Of a stretch of DNA of 64,000 nt, positions 35,014 to 42,651 are shown one piece after another. Position numbers and translations under genes: made by a program. Within the stretch, counting starts at the first letter, position 1, and the number at the start of each line of letters is the position of its first letter. The DNA comes from Antiquaquibacter metalliresistens (GTDB taxonomy: Bacteria > Actinomycetota > Actinomycetes > Actinomycetales > Microbacteriaceae). The notes under the pieces are model-generated. The model saw only the letters and a program-made list of their open reading frames with translations. It was not told where the DNA came from and did no database searches. The stretch is from assembly GCF_029211225.1 (NCBI RefSeq), contig NZ_JARGEM010000006.1:206463-270462 (forward strand). The letters run 5' to 3'.

Positions 35014-35859
35014 CTACTTGGACTGAGCAGCCTTCTCGATGAGGTCGGTGATCTTCTCAGGAACCTCGAGCATCGAGAGGTGATCGGCCGTGGCCTTCAC
35101 CACGACGCCGTTCGCTCGGTTGGCCATCTCGAGCTGCTGGGCCGGGGGGATCACCTTGTCGTTGGTGCCGATGAAGAAGTAGCTCTTGATCGTCTTCCAG
35201 GCCGGTGCGCCGGACGGGGTCCCGAGTGCGAGGGTCGAGAGCGGGTTCTGGCCGGTCGCCAGGACCTGAGCCTGCTTGGTCGGGAGATCCGCCGCGAAGA
35301 TCTTCTGAAAGACCTCCGGCTTGACGTAGGCGGCATCGTACGTCGCCTGCTTGGTGTCGTCCTGATACTGGACGAAGTTGAACACCGTCGTGGGGTCTGC
35401 CGCCAGCAGGGAACCGGGCTTGGCTCCGGTGAGCTGGATGACGGTCTCACCTTCGTCGGGGGCATAGGCGTCGATGTACACGAGCGCCGTCACGCTCGGG
35501 GTCTGGGTCGCGGCGTTGGTGATGACCGTGCCGCCGTAGGAGTGACCGACGAGCACGACCGGGCCGGTCGTCGCCTGGTTGACGAAGGCGGCGACACTCG
35601 CCGCATCGATGTCGATCCCACGAAGGGGATTGGGTGCGTTGAGGACGGTGTACCCATCCTTCAACAGCGCTGCGGTGACCGGGGCGAAGCTGGATGCGTC
35701 GGCCCACGCGCCGTGGACGAGCACGATCGTGGGCTTGGCCGGAGCCGTCTTCGCGGCCGGCTCAGTGGTGGCGGCAGCCGATGCAGCGAAACCCAGGGCG
35801 AGCACGGCAGCAACCGCGCCGGCCGCGGCCAGCTTGTGGGGGAGACTACGGATGGACAT
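35014..35859 (-). CDS. Exported alpha/beta hydrolase
   Basis: A 281-residue secreted hydrolase. The N-terminus is a Sec signal peptide (basic start, hydrophobic stretch, cleavage probably after ASAAA near residue 30). The core has VLVHGAWADASSFA near 45, the nucleophile elbow VGHSYGG near 100 and a late His in ATADHLSML. GGTVIT and the lid-like middle recall esterases and salicylate esterase-like proteins. AAAGGAA lies before the ATG at 35859. It sits beside a second hydrolase and a MarR regulator, which may control both. Confidence 0.82.
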   Translation of the reverse strand: MSIRSLPHKLAAAGAVAAVLALGFAASAAATTEPAAKTAPAKPTIVLVHGAWADASSFAPVTAALLKDGYTVLNAPNPLRGIDIDAASVAAFVNQATTGPVVLVGHSYGGTVITNAATQTPSVTALVYIDAYAPDEGETVIQLTGAKPGSLLAADPTTVFNFVQYQDDTKQATYDAAYVKPEVFQKIFAADLPTKQAQVLATGQNPLSTLALGTPSGAPAWKTIKSYFFIGTNDKVIPPAQQLEMANRANGVVVKATADHLSMLEVPEKITDLIEKAAQSK

Positions 35860-35937
35860 GGTGTGTTCCTTTCGTGGCGCCACAGCGCCGATTCGGGGGA
35901 TGGTGATGGTGAATGGTGAGGGGAGGGGCGCGCTTCG

Positions 35938-36771
35938 TCAGCGGGCGAGGAACTCCAGCAGCGCGGCATTGAACTGATCGGCGTGGGAGACGGTGATGCC
36001 GTGTGGTCCGCCCTCGATGACGACGAGTTCGCTGCCGGGGATCGAGGCAGCCGATCGGCGCCCACTGATCGCGAACGGAACGACCTGATCGGCGTCGCCG
36101 TGGATCACCAGGGTCGGCATCGTGAAACTCGTCAGATCCCCCCGGAAGTCCGTGCGACCGAAGGCAGCGACTCCTGCCAGGGTGCCCCGAGGGGATGCGG
36201 CGTTGGCCAGATCGCGACCGTACATCCGCTGCGCCTCGCTGACCGTGAGCCCCTCCGCTGTCGAATAGAACAGGGAGAGGAAGTGGTCAACGAAGTCGGC
36301 GCGATCGGTTGCGATCCCGCCTTCGAAGTGCCCGATGGTCGCGTCGTCGAGGCCGCCCTCGGGGTTGCCGTCTGTCACGTAGAGGAACGGGGTGACCGCG
36401 CTGGCGAGCACCGCCTTGATGACCCTGCCCGCCCCGTAGGTCCCGATGTAGCGGGCGACCGCCCCGCCGCCCGCCGAGAAGCCCACGAGGGTTACTCCGG
36501 TGAGGTCAAGGTGATTGAGGAGGGCCTCAAGATCCGCTGCGATCGTGTCGAAGTCGTGTCCACCCCAGGTCGGGGTCGATCGGCCGAAACCGCGGCGGTC
36601 GTAGGTGATGGCCATGTAGCCAGCGTCGACGAGCGCCCCGACCTGCCTCTCCCACGAGCGGCCATCCAGCGGCCAGCCGTGGATCAAAAGCACCGGGGCT
36701 CCGCTTCCCTGTACCTCGTAGTAGAGATCGACCGGTGAGCCGCTCTCGGTGCCAACAGTGACTGTGGGCAT
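35938..36771 (-). CDS. Alpha/beta hydrolase, haloperoxidase-like
   Basis: A 277-residue hydrolase close to non-haem chloroperoxidase-type enzymes. The signatures are LLIHGWPLDGRSWERQ, DRRGFGRS, the nucleophile elbow VGFSAGGG near residue 95, the acid in IHGDADQVVPF and the His in EGGPHGITVSHAD. There is no signal peptide, so it acts in the cytosol. I start at the ATG at 36771 (AGGA upstream) rather than 18 codons earlier. It is divergent from the MarR gene. Confidence 0.83.
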   Translation of the reverse strand: MPTVTVGTESGSPVDLYYEVQGSGAPVLLIHGWPLDGRSWERQVGALVDAGYMAITYDRRGFGRSTPTWGGHDFDTIAADLEALLNHLDLTGVTLVGFSAGGGAVARYIGTYGAGRVIKAVLASAVTPFLYVTDGNPEGGLDDATIGHFEGGIATDRADFVDHFLSLFYSTAEGLTVSEAQRMYGRDLANAASPRGTLAGVAAFGRTDFRGDLTSFTMPTLVIHGDADQVVPFAISGRRSAASIPGSELVVIEGGPHGITVSHADQFNAALLEFLAR

Positions 36772-36875
36772 GTCCTGTACTCGATTCCGCCCCTGTGGTG
36801 ATGGGCTGACTGCGGCGAGGGACATCCGCCGCGACCCATTCGAATGAACCTGCGGTCCACACGATCTGGGTTGAG

Positions 36876-36912
36876 ATTATCCGGATTCGGATGATATTGC
36901 AACAGGTATAGT
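36876..36912 (+). promoter_or_regulatory. Candidate MarR operator and promoter
   Basis: ATTATCCGGATTCGGATGAT (36876-36895) is an imperfect 20-base palindrome (8 of 10 base pairs). It lies 11 bases before the -10 box TATAGT (36907-36912), which is 6 bases before the MarR start. Autorepression by the MarR protein is likely, perhaps with control of the divergent hydrolase. Confidence 0.55.
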
Positions 36913-36918
36913 TGGCGC

Positions 36919-37410
36919 ATGAACGAATCCAGCGGCGCCGCGACGTCGGACTACGCTTCGGATCCGAGTCAAGACCTCTCTTGGCTCGTTCACCGGGCTG
37001 CAGAGTCTCTGGCCGATTCCTTCAACGCGATCACCCGCGAGGCAGGGCTGACAGACCTGCGGGACTGGCTGGTGCTCGCATTGATCAGCGATGGGGCGGG
37101 ACGTACGCAGGGTGAGATCGCTGCCGAACTGAGCATCGACAAGACCACCTTGGTAGCCGTGCTCGACCGACTTCAAGCGAGCGGCCTGATCACACGCAGC
37201 GTCTCCCCGCACGACCGCCGGGCCCGGATCCCCAGCATCACCGCCAAAGGGCTCGAGGCCAAGACGATGGTCGCGGTGGCGAAGGAGGCTGCGATCGACC
37301 AGCGCCTCGCTGCGATCCCAAGCAACGAACGGGCATGGTTCCACTCGATGCTCTGGCGCATCGTGCGAGATGACTCGACGCCCGAAGGCGACCGCCAGTC
37401 GCGTTCGTAG
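36919..37410 (+). CDS. MarR family transcriptional regulator
   Basis: A 163-residue winged-helix regulator. The recognition helix region is TQGEIAAELSIDKTTLVAVLDRLQ near residues 62-85, and the wing is RSVSPHDRRARIPSITAKG. Flanking helices make the dimer interface. MarR proteins are usually released from DNA by small phenolic or other ligands. A palindrome lies in its promoter, and the hydrolase gene at 35938-36771 is divergent, so both may be under its control. Confidence 0.87.
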   Translation: MNESSGAATSDYASDPSQDLSWLVHRAAESLADSFNAITREAGLTDLRDWLVLALISDGAGRTQGEIAAELSIDKTTLVAVLDRLQASGLITRSVSPHDRRARIPSITAKGLEAKTMVAVAKEAAIDQRLAAIPSNERAWFHSMLWRIVRDDSTPEGDRQSRS

Positions 37411-37614
37411 CGGGGACTCCCAGGCGGTTCGGGCGCGCATCGCGTTCATGCGCGCCAACGGCTGACAGGGCGTCAGCCAAGCCATCCTCGCCGACCCACA
37501 GTGCAGAAACGAAGGGGGACTTGACGCCCCCACTGAGCCGCCGGTCTATCGCTGCGCGCTCGTCCGGACTGCTCGGCGGGGGCCCCGAGCGGTTCGCGCG
37601 GCATCTTCGTCCAG

Positions 37615-37656
37615 AAACGACTGAAGGCGCCCCTGTCGGGACGCCTTCAGTCGTTT
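37615..37656 (-). terminator. Duplicated terminator hairpin
   Basis: A 15-bp perfect stem (AAACGACTGAAGGCG) encloses a 12-base loop. It is the counterpart, one repeat unit away, of the tRNA terminator at 37768-37809. Confidence 0.75.
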
Positions 37657-37767
37657 CGTGCGCGAAGGGGGACTTGACGCCCAAACGGTGCCGCCGCCAC
37701 GTCGCTTCGCGACGCGCCGGACTGCGCCGTTCGGGGCCCCGGGCGTTCTCGCCGACCCTCCGTCCAG

Positions 37768-37809
37768 AAACGAGTAAAGGCGCCCCTGACGGGACGCCTT
37801 TACTCGTTT
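37768..37809 (-). terminator. Terminator of tRNA-Leu
   Basis: A 15-bp perfect stem (AAACGAGTAAAGGCG) with a 12-base loop begins 2 bases after the tRNA 3' end on the minus strand and ends with a short T run. Confidence 0.85.
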
Positions 37810-37811
37810 CG

Positions 37812-37896
37812 TGCGCGAAGGGGGACTTGAACCCCCACGCCCTATACGGGCACTAGCACCTCAAGCTAGCGCGTCTGCCATTTCCGCCATCCGCGC
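37812..37896 (-). tRNA. tRNA-Leu, anticodon GAG
   Basis: An 85-base tRNA gene. The acceptor stem GCGCGGA pairs with TTCGCGC (one G-U) with discriminator A, the anticodon stem is CTAGC/GCTAG with loop TTGAGGT (anticodon GAG, reads CUC and CUU), the long variable arm is GCCC-GTATA-GGGC, and the T arm is GTGGGGGTTCAAGTCCCCC. CCA is not encoded. A terminator follows directly. Confidence 0.93.
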
Positions 37897-37988
37897 GCAC
37901 GGCAGTCCATTCGCAGAACCACCGAGGTATGAGAATAGCACTCCCAGCCGCGCGTCTCGACACGCTCGACCACCGGTAGCGTGGAGGC

Positions 37989-39293
37989 ATGGCCAGCGGC
38001 GAGCAACTCGAGAGCACAGCGGCGATCGCGCGGAACCTCATCCGCTTCGACACCACCAATTGGGGCGAGGGCCGCGCGAACAGCGAGACCGAGGCGGCCG
38101 AGTACCTGGGCGGCCTGCTGAGCGAACTCGGGCTGACCCCGGAGTACGTGGATGCCGCCCCCGGCCGCACGAGCGTGATCGCCCGAGTCGCCGGCGCCGA
38201 TCCCGACCTCCCGGCGCTCGTCGTACACGGTCACACCGATGTCGTGCCCGCGGACCCCGCCAACTGGAGCGTCGACCCCTTCGAAGGCGTCGTCAAAGAC
38301 GGCATGCTCTGGGGCCGCGGCGCCGTCGACATGAAGAACATGGACGCCATGATCGTCGGCGCCCTGCAGGACATCCTCGGCAGCGGCAGACGCCCGGCCC
38401 GGGATCTCGTGGTGGCCTTCTTCTCGGACGAGGAGAACGGCGGCGTCTTCGGTTCACACCACATCGTGGACCACCGGCCCGACCTGTTCGCCGGTGCGAC
38501 CGAGGCGATCAGCGAGGTCGGCGGCTACTCGGTGACGCTCGGCGGTACGCGCGCCTACCTGCTGCAGTCGGGTGAGAAGGCGCTCGTCTGGATCAAGCTC
38601 GTCGCGCGCGGCACCGCCGCACACGGCTCGCGCATCATCCGCGACAATGCGGTCACCAAGCTCGCCGCGGCGGTCGCCACGCTGGGGCAGCAGGAGTGGC
38701 CGGTGCGGCTGACCGATACGACCGAATTGCTGCTGGCCGAGCTCGCCCGCCTGATGGGCGTCGACCCGCGGCAGGTGGGTCCGGACGAGCTCGTGCTGTC
38801 GACGGGAACGGCGGCGGGGTTCATCCATGCTTCCCTGCACACCACCTCGAACCCGACGGTGCTGCAGGCCGGGTACAAGCACAACGTGATCCCGGATACG
38901 GCCGAGGCCCTCATCGACATCCGCACCTTTCCCGGCGAGGAGCAGGCGGTGCTGGCCCGGGTGCAAGAGCTCGTCGGACCCGAGATCGAGATCGTCACCC
39001 TGCACTCCGACATCGGGCTCGAGAACGCGTTCGAGGGCCCGCTCGTGGAGGCCATGGTCTCCACGCTGCAGGCGCACGATCCGGGCGCGCCGGTGCTGCC
39101 GTACCTGCTCTCCGGCGGCACCGACAACAAGGCGCTCGCGAAGCTCGGGATCGCCGGCTACGGTTTCGCCCCGCTGCGACTGCCGGCCGACCTCGACTTT
39201 CCGGGGATGTTCCACGGTGTCGACGAGCGCGTGCCGCTCGACGCACTAGTGTTCGGTAGGCGGGTGCTGACCGACCTGCTGCTCAACTACTAG
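37989..39293 (+). CDS. M20 family metallopeptidase
   Basis: A 434-residue di-zinc amidohydrolase of the M20/M25/M40 group (DapE, ArgE or carboxypeptidase G2-like). Metal ligands lie in VHGHTDVVP near residue 80, GRGAVDMKN near 113 and SDEENGG near 150; the dimerisation domain sits between residues 190 and 310. A late LSGGTDNKALAKLG and GFAPL complete the site. The substrate is probably a dipeptide or N-acyl amino acid. The leaderless -10 TAGCGT (37977-37982) is 6 bases before the ATG. In mycobacteria, as I recall, a gene of this family is near uppP, as here. Confidence 0.9.
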   Translation: MASGEQLESTAAIARNLIRFDTTNWGEGRANSETEAAEYLGGLLSELGLTPEYVDAAPGRTSVIARVAGADPDLPALVVHGHTDVVPADPANWSVDPFEGVVKDGMLWGRGAVDMKNMDAMIVGALQDILGSGRRPARDLVVAFFSDEENGGVFGSHHIVDHRPDLFAGATEAISEVGGYSVTLGGTRAYLLQSGEKALVWIKLVARGTAAHGSRIIRDNAVTKLAAAVATLGQQEWPVRLTDTTELLLAELARLMGVDPRQVGPDELVLSTGTAAGFIHASLHTTSNPTVLQAGYKHNVIPDTAEALIDIRTFPGEEQAVLARVQELVGPEIEIVTLHSDIGLENAFEGPLVEAMVSTLQAHDPGAPVLPYLLSGGTDNKALAKLGIAGYGFAPLRLPADLDFPGMFHGVDERVPLDALVFGRRVLTDLLLNY

Positions 39294-39304
39294 GAGTCGA
39301 CGCC

Positions 39305-40180
39305 GTGGGTTTCATCGAGGCCATCATCCTGGGCCTCCTGCAGGGCCTCACCGAGTTCCTCCCGATCTCCTCCAGCGCGCACCTGCGCATCGCGGGGGAG
39401 TTCCTGCCGTCCGCGCAGGATCCGGGAGCGACGTTCACGGCGATCACGCAGATCGGCACCGAGCTCGCGGTGATCATCTATTTCCGCAAGGACATCGCCC
39501 GCATCCTCAGCAAGTGGTTCCAGCAGTTCCGCCGCCCCAAGGGCGCCCATTCGGTGCGGGTCGACCGGCACGATCCCGACGTGCGCCTCGGTTGGCTCGT
39601 GATCATCGGCACCATCCCGATCGTGATCGTCGGCTACCTGTTCCAGGACTCCATCCGCTCGGTGTTCCGTTCGCTGTGGCTCGTGGCGATCGTGCTGATC
39701 GTGTTCGGCATCATCCTGGGGGTCGCCGATCTGCTCGGCAAGAAGGTGCGCTCGCTCGACCAGCTCACCTACCGTGACGGCCTCATCATCGGATTCGCCG
39801 AGATGCTGGCGCTCGTCCCCGGCGTCTCGCGTTCCGGAGCGACCATGACCGCCGGACGCATCCTGGGCTACGAGCGCCCGGCGGCCGCCAGATACGGATT
39901 CCTGCTGGCCGTGCCCGCCGTGTTCGGCAGCGGCCTGTACGAGCTCTACACCGCGCTCACCTGTGATCCGGTGACGGATGCCGCGGAGGGCTGCGGCGTC
40001 GGCTACGGGCTCGCAGAGACCGCGGTCGCCACCGTCGTGGCATTCGGCGTCGGCTTCGCCGTCATCGCGTTCCTGATGCGGTACATCGAGAAGCGCTCGT
40101 TCCTGCCGTTCGTGATCTATCGCATTCTGCTCGGCGCGGTGCTGCTCGTGCTGCTCTCGCTCGGCATCATCAACGCCTAG
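39305..40180 (+). CDS. uppP: Undecaprenyl-diphosphate phosphatase
   Basis: A 291-residue integral membrane enzyme that recycles the lipid carrier of cell-wall synthesis by removing a phosphate from undecaprenyl diphosphate; loss sensitises cells to bacitracin. The two BacA/UppP motifs are present: the Glu-rich EFLPISSSAH near residue 18 and PGVSRSGATM near 177. Eight or so hydrophobic segments fit the family fold. The start is GTG, 11 bases after the upstream stop, with AGGAG in between, so it is likely cotranscribed with the M20 gene. Confidence 0.94.
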   Translation: MGFIEAIILGLLQGLTEFLPISSSAHLRIAGEFLPSAQDPGATFTAITQIGTELAVIIYFRKDIARILSKWFQQFRRPKGAHSVRVDRHDPDVRLGWLVIIGTIPIVIVGYLFQDSIRSVFRSLWLVAIVLIVFGIILGVADLLGKKVRSLDQLTYRDGLIIGFAEMLALVPGVSRSGATMTAGRILGYERPAAARYGFLLAVPAVFGSGLYELYTALTCDPVTDAAEGCGVGYGLAETAVATVVAFGVGFAVIAFLMRYIEKRSFLPFVIYRILLGAVLLVLLSLGIINA

Positions 40181-40256
40181 GCAGCAACGCCCAGTCATCG
40201 ACAACGCCCGCGGGACGAGCCGCGCTTGGCGTCTCGCCGCGCAGCCCGGCACTCCC

Positions 40257-40403
40257 GGTACGTTCCCGAGACGCCCGGCTCCGTACCCGACACGCCTGGT
40301 TCGTCACCACACGCTCGCGGTTCGTCACCAGACGCTCGCGGTTCGTCACCACACGCTCGCGAGCTCCGCCCAGACGCTCCAGGTTCTGTGGCCGGCACAC
40401 TCC
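40257..40403. repeat. 21-bp tandem repeats (minisatellite), seven units
   Basis: Between uppP (ends 40180) and the AbiEi-like remnant lies a 450-base gap. Three near-identical 21-base units start at 40298, 40319 and 40340 (GGTTCGTCACC...); two more degenerate units precede them and two follow, all in the same 21-base phase. No gene is supported here. Confidence 0.8.
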
Positions 40404-40416
40404 CGTTCTGAAGGAA

Positions 40417-40489
40417 GTCCTTCACAATGGGAGTCTCCGCGCGGTCTCGCTGGCGCTCTCGGCGGCGTCCTTCACAATGGCAATCTCCG
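40417..40489. repeat. Two copies of a 23-bp direct repeat
   Basis: GTCCTTCACAATGG followed by a near-identical TCTCCG tail occurs at 40417 and 40467, 50 bases apart. A shorter 17-base repeat (GAACGGCTGCAATCTC) follows. No gene is visible in the 40404-40630 stretch. Confidence 0.65.
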
Positions 40490-40631
40490 AACGGCTGCAA
40501 TCTCTGAACGGCTGCAATCTCGGAACGACGGCAGCGCCATCGACTCCTCAACAGCATCCCGTCGGCCGGATCGTGCACGAGAACCACGATCGCCGACCAT
40601 GACGCACTGGGTGCTCCTGCACCATCGACGC

Positions 40632-40961
40632 ATGAAGCTCTACACCGACGTTCGCTCGCTCGGCGGACTCGCCTCGCTCGGTGAGTTGCTCGATCGCGGG
40701 CACTGGCGTGAACGGATCGAGATCGCGGTCATGCACCGCAAGCTCATCCGGGTGCGAAAGGGCTGGTACGCGCTGGGCGATGAGCCGGAGGCCGTGATTC
40801 GCGCCTGGCGGGTGGGTGGTCGGCTCGCGCGCCGCAGCGCCGTGGCGTTTCACACCGACATCGGTACCAGCACCGCGGGTGCGCGACCCGGGCGACGGCG
40901 ACCGAAGGGCTGCTCCGCTCGAGCGCGCCCTCGAACAGGTGCAACGGTGCCGCGCGCCCTG
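40632..40961 (+). pseudogene. Decayed AbiEi-like antitoxin or DUF559 gene
   Basis: The first 76 codons resemble the N-terminal winged-helix part of AbiEi-type proteins common in Microbacteriaceae (LASLGELLDRGHW, KLIRVRKGWYALGDEPEAVIRAWRVGGRLARRSA). After about 40859 the frame loses similarity, but another frame then reads RVRDPGDGDRRAAPLERAL and stops at 40959-40961, which fits the normal continuation. So the gene has a frameshift or deletion and has lost its C-terminal domain. It once probably bound DNA. Confidence 0.5.
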
Positions 40962-40966
40962 ACCTC

Positions 40967-41860
40967 TCAGTCGGCCTTGGGGCGCCAGGGCTCGTCGCCG
41001 GCCGCGCCGCCCTCGGGCTTGTCGCCCCCGCGGCGCAGGTAGCGCTCGAACTCCTGGGCGATCGCCTCCCCGCTGGCCTCGGGGGAGTCGACGGTGTCGC
41101 GCGCCTGCTCCAGCTGCTCGATGTAGCTGGCCATGTCGTCGTCGTCCCCGGCGAGCGCGTCGATGCCGCTCTCCCACGCCGCCGACTCGGTCACGAGATC
41201 GCCGCGCGGAATGACCACGTCGATGATCTCCTCGAGCTTGTCGATGATCGCCAGAGTCGCCTTCGGGCTCGGCGCGTTGTGCACGTAGTGCGGCACGGAT
41301 GCCCAGATCGACACCGTGCGGATGCCGGCCTTCTCCGCGGCATCGCCGAGCACCGAGAGGATGCCGACCGGCCCCTCGTACGAGCTCCGCTCCATGCCGA
41401 ACTGCTGCCGAACCTCACGGTTCTCGCTGCTGGTGAAGACCGAGATGGGGCGCGAGTGCGGCACGTCGGCGAGCAGGGCCCCGAGGAAGACGATCGCCTC
41501 GATCTCATTGGCTTGCACGACCTCGAGGATCTCGCTCACGAAGGTCTTCCAGCCGCGCGACGGCTCGGTGCCCAGCAGCAGATACACGTTCGACCCGGGT
41601 TCCCCGCTGTTCGGCCGGGTTGGACCGTAGATCGTCACCCCGGGCCAGACGAGCCGGCGGTTGCCCTCCTCGTCGACGGCGACGGATGGGCGATTGAACT
41701 GGTAGTCGAAGTAGTCCTCGGGATCGACCTCGGCGATCGGATAGACGTCGAGTTGCTCCTTGAGCGTGCGCACGGCACCGCTGGCCGCCTCGCCCGCGTC
41801 ATTCCAGCCCTCGAACGCGACAACGAGGAGCCGTCCATCCGCGAACCGATTCTCTGGCAC
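40967..41860 (-). CDS. PAC2 family protein
   Basis: A 297-residue protein of the PAC2 (proteasome assembly chaperone 2) family, found across actinobacteria with unknown function. Family features are LLVVAFEGWNDAGEAAS near the start, LLLGTEPSRGWKTF, and GALLADVPHSRP followed by YEGPVGILSVLGDAAEKAG. The C-terminal 45 residues are charged and look disordered. I chose the GTG at 41860 because AGGAG lies 4 bases upstream; an in-frame TTG at 41902 gives a longer alternative. It is divergent from the HAD gene. Confidence 0.85.
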   Translation of the reverse strand: MPENRFADGRLLVVAFEGWNDAGEAASGAVRTLKEQLDVYPIAEVDPEDYFDYQFNRPSVAVDEEGNRRLVWPGVTIYGPTRPNSGEPGSNVYLLLGTEPSRGWKTFVSEILEVVQANEIEAIVFLGALLADVPHSRPISVFTSSENREVRQQFGMERSSYEGPVGILSVLGDAAEKAGIRTVSIWASVPHYVHNAPSPKATLAIIDKLEEIIDVVIPRGDLVTESAAWESGIDALAGDDDDMASYIEQLEQARDTVDSPEASGEAIAQEFERYLRRGGDKPEGGAAGDEPWRPKAD

Positions 41861-41925
41861 TGCACTCCTGACCGTCCCGACTCGCGCCGGAACCTCATCC
41901 AAGGATAGAACTACGATGGACGGTT

Positions 41926-42651
41926 GTGACCCATCCCCACCCGCACGGCCAGCGGCCTGCTCCGCAGCGCATCTCGACTGGCGGGCCCAACCTCCCCGCC
42001 GCCGTTCTCTGGGACATGGACGGCACGCTCGTGAACACGGAGCCGTACTGGGTCACCGCCGAGACCGATCTGATCCACGAGCACGGCGGCGACTGGACGC
42101 ACGAGGAGGCGATGGAGCTCGTCGGCTCCGGACTGTGGCACTCGGCGCGCGTCATCCAGGCCAAGGGCGTCACCCTGAGCGAGGACGAGATCATCGACCA
42201 TCTCACCGACCGGGTGATGGAGCAGCTCGTCGAGTTCGGCATCCCGTGGCGACCGGGCGCGCGCGAACTGCTCACCGAGCTTCGCGACTCCGGCGTGCCG
42301 ACCGCGCTCGTGACGATGTCCATCAATCGCATGGCACACCATGTTGCCGACCGTCTCGGGTTCCTCGGGTTCGACGTCGTCGTCGCCGGTGACGAGGTGA
42401 CCCACGCCAAGCCGCATCCCGAGCCCTATCTGCGCGGAGCCGAACTGCTGGGCGTCGACATCTCCGAGTCACTGGCGATCGAGGACTCGCCGACCGGCAT
42501 CGCCTCCGCCGCCGCCGCGGGCGCTCTCGTGGTCGGTGTGCCGTTCATGCTGCCGCTCGAGGATGCCGGGGCCCACGTGGTGTGGCCGACCCTCGAGGGG
42601 CGCACCCTCGCCGACCTCGGCGGCCTGTTCGAGACCGCGAGGCTGCGATGA
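41926..42651 (+). CDS. HAD superfamily hydrolase
   Basis: A 241-residue phosphatase-like HAD hydrolase. Motif I is WDMDGTLV near residue 30 with the nucleophile Asp, motif II is LVTMSINR, motif III has the Lys in HAKPHPEPY near 165, and motif IV is AIEDSPTG near 186. It resembles beta-phosphoglucomutase and sugar phosphatases. The GTG start has TACGAT (41912-41917) 8 bases upstream, and its stop overlaps trmI (ATGA), so the two are coupled. Confidence 0.88.
   Translation: MTHPHPHGQRPAPQRISTGGPNLPAAVLWDMDGTLVNTEPYWVTAETDLIHEHGGDWTHEEAMELVGSGLWHSARVIQAKGVTLSEDEIIDHLTDRVMEQLVEFGIPWRPGARELLTELRDSGVPTALVTMSINRMAHHVADRLGFLGFDVVVAGDEVTHAKPHPEPYLRGAELLGVDISESLAIEDSPTGIASAAAAGALVVGVPFMLPLEDAGAHVVWPTLEGRTLADLGGLFETARLR

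Larger units (their letters stand above)
37511..37829. repeat. 153-bp tandem repeat of the tRNA-Leu 3' end and terminator
   Basis: GAAGGGGGACTTGA, the 3' end of the tRNA-Leu gene, occurs at 37511, 37664 and 37817, each 153 bases apart. GTCCAGAAACGA before the hairpins also repeats at 37609 and 37762 (153 bases). Two units hold a full terminator hairpin; the first copy has lost it. The 37411-37510 stretch before the repeat shows no gene. Confidence 0.85.

Noticed and set aside
37521..37856. Open frame of 111 codons ending CAKGDLNPHALYGH
   Set aside because: It is the antisense reading of the tRNA-Leu gene and its duplicated 3' ends, a well-known annotation artefact.
40298..40360. CRISPR-like spaced repeats
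   Set aside because: The 21-base units are directly adjacent with no spacers and there are no cas genes, so it is a minisatellite.
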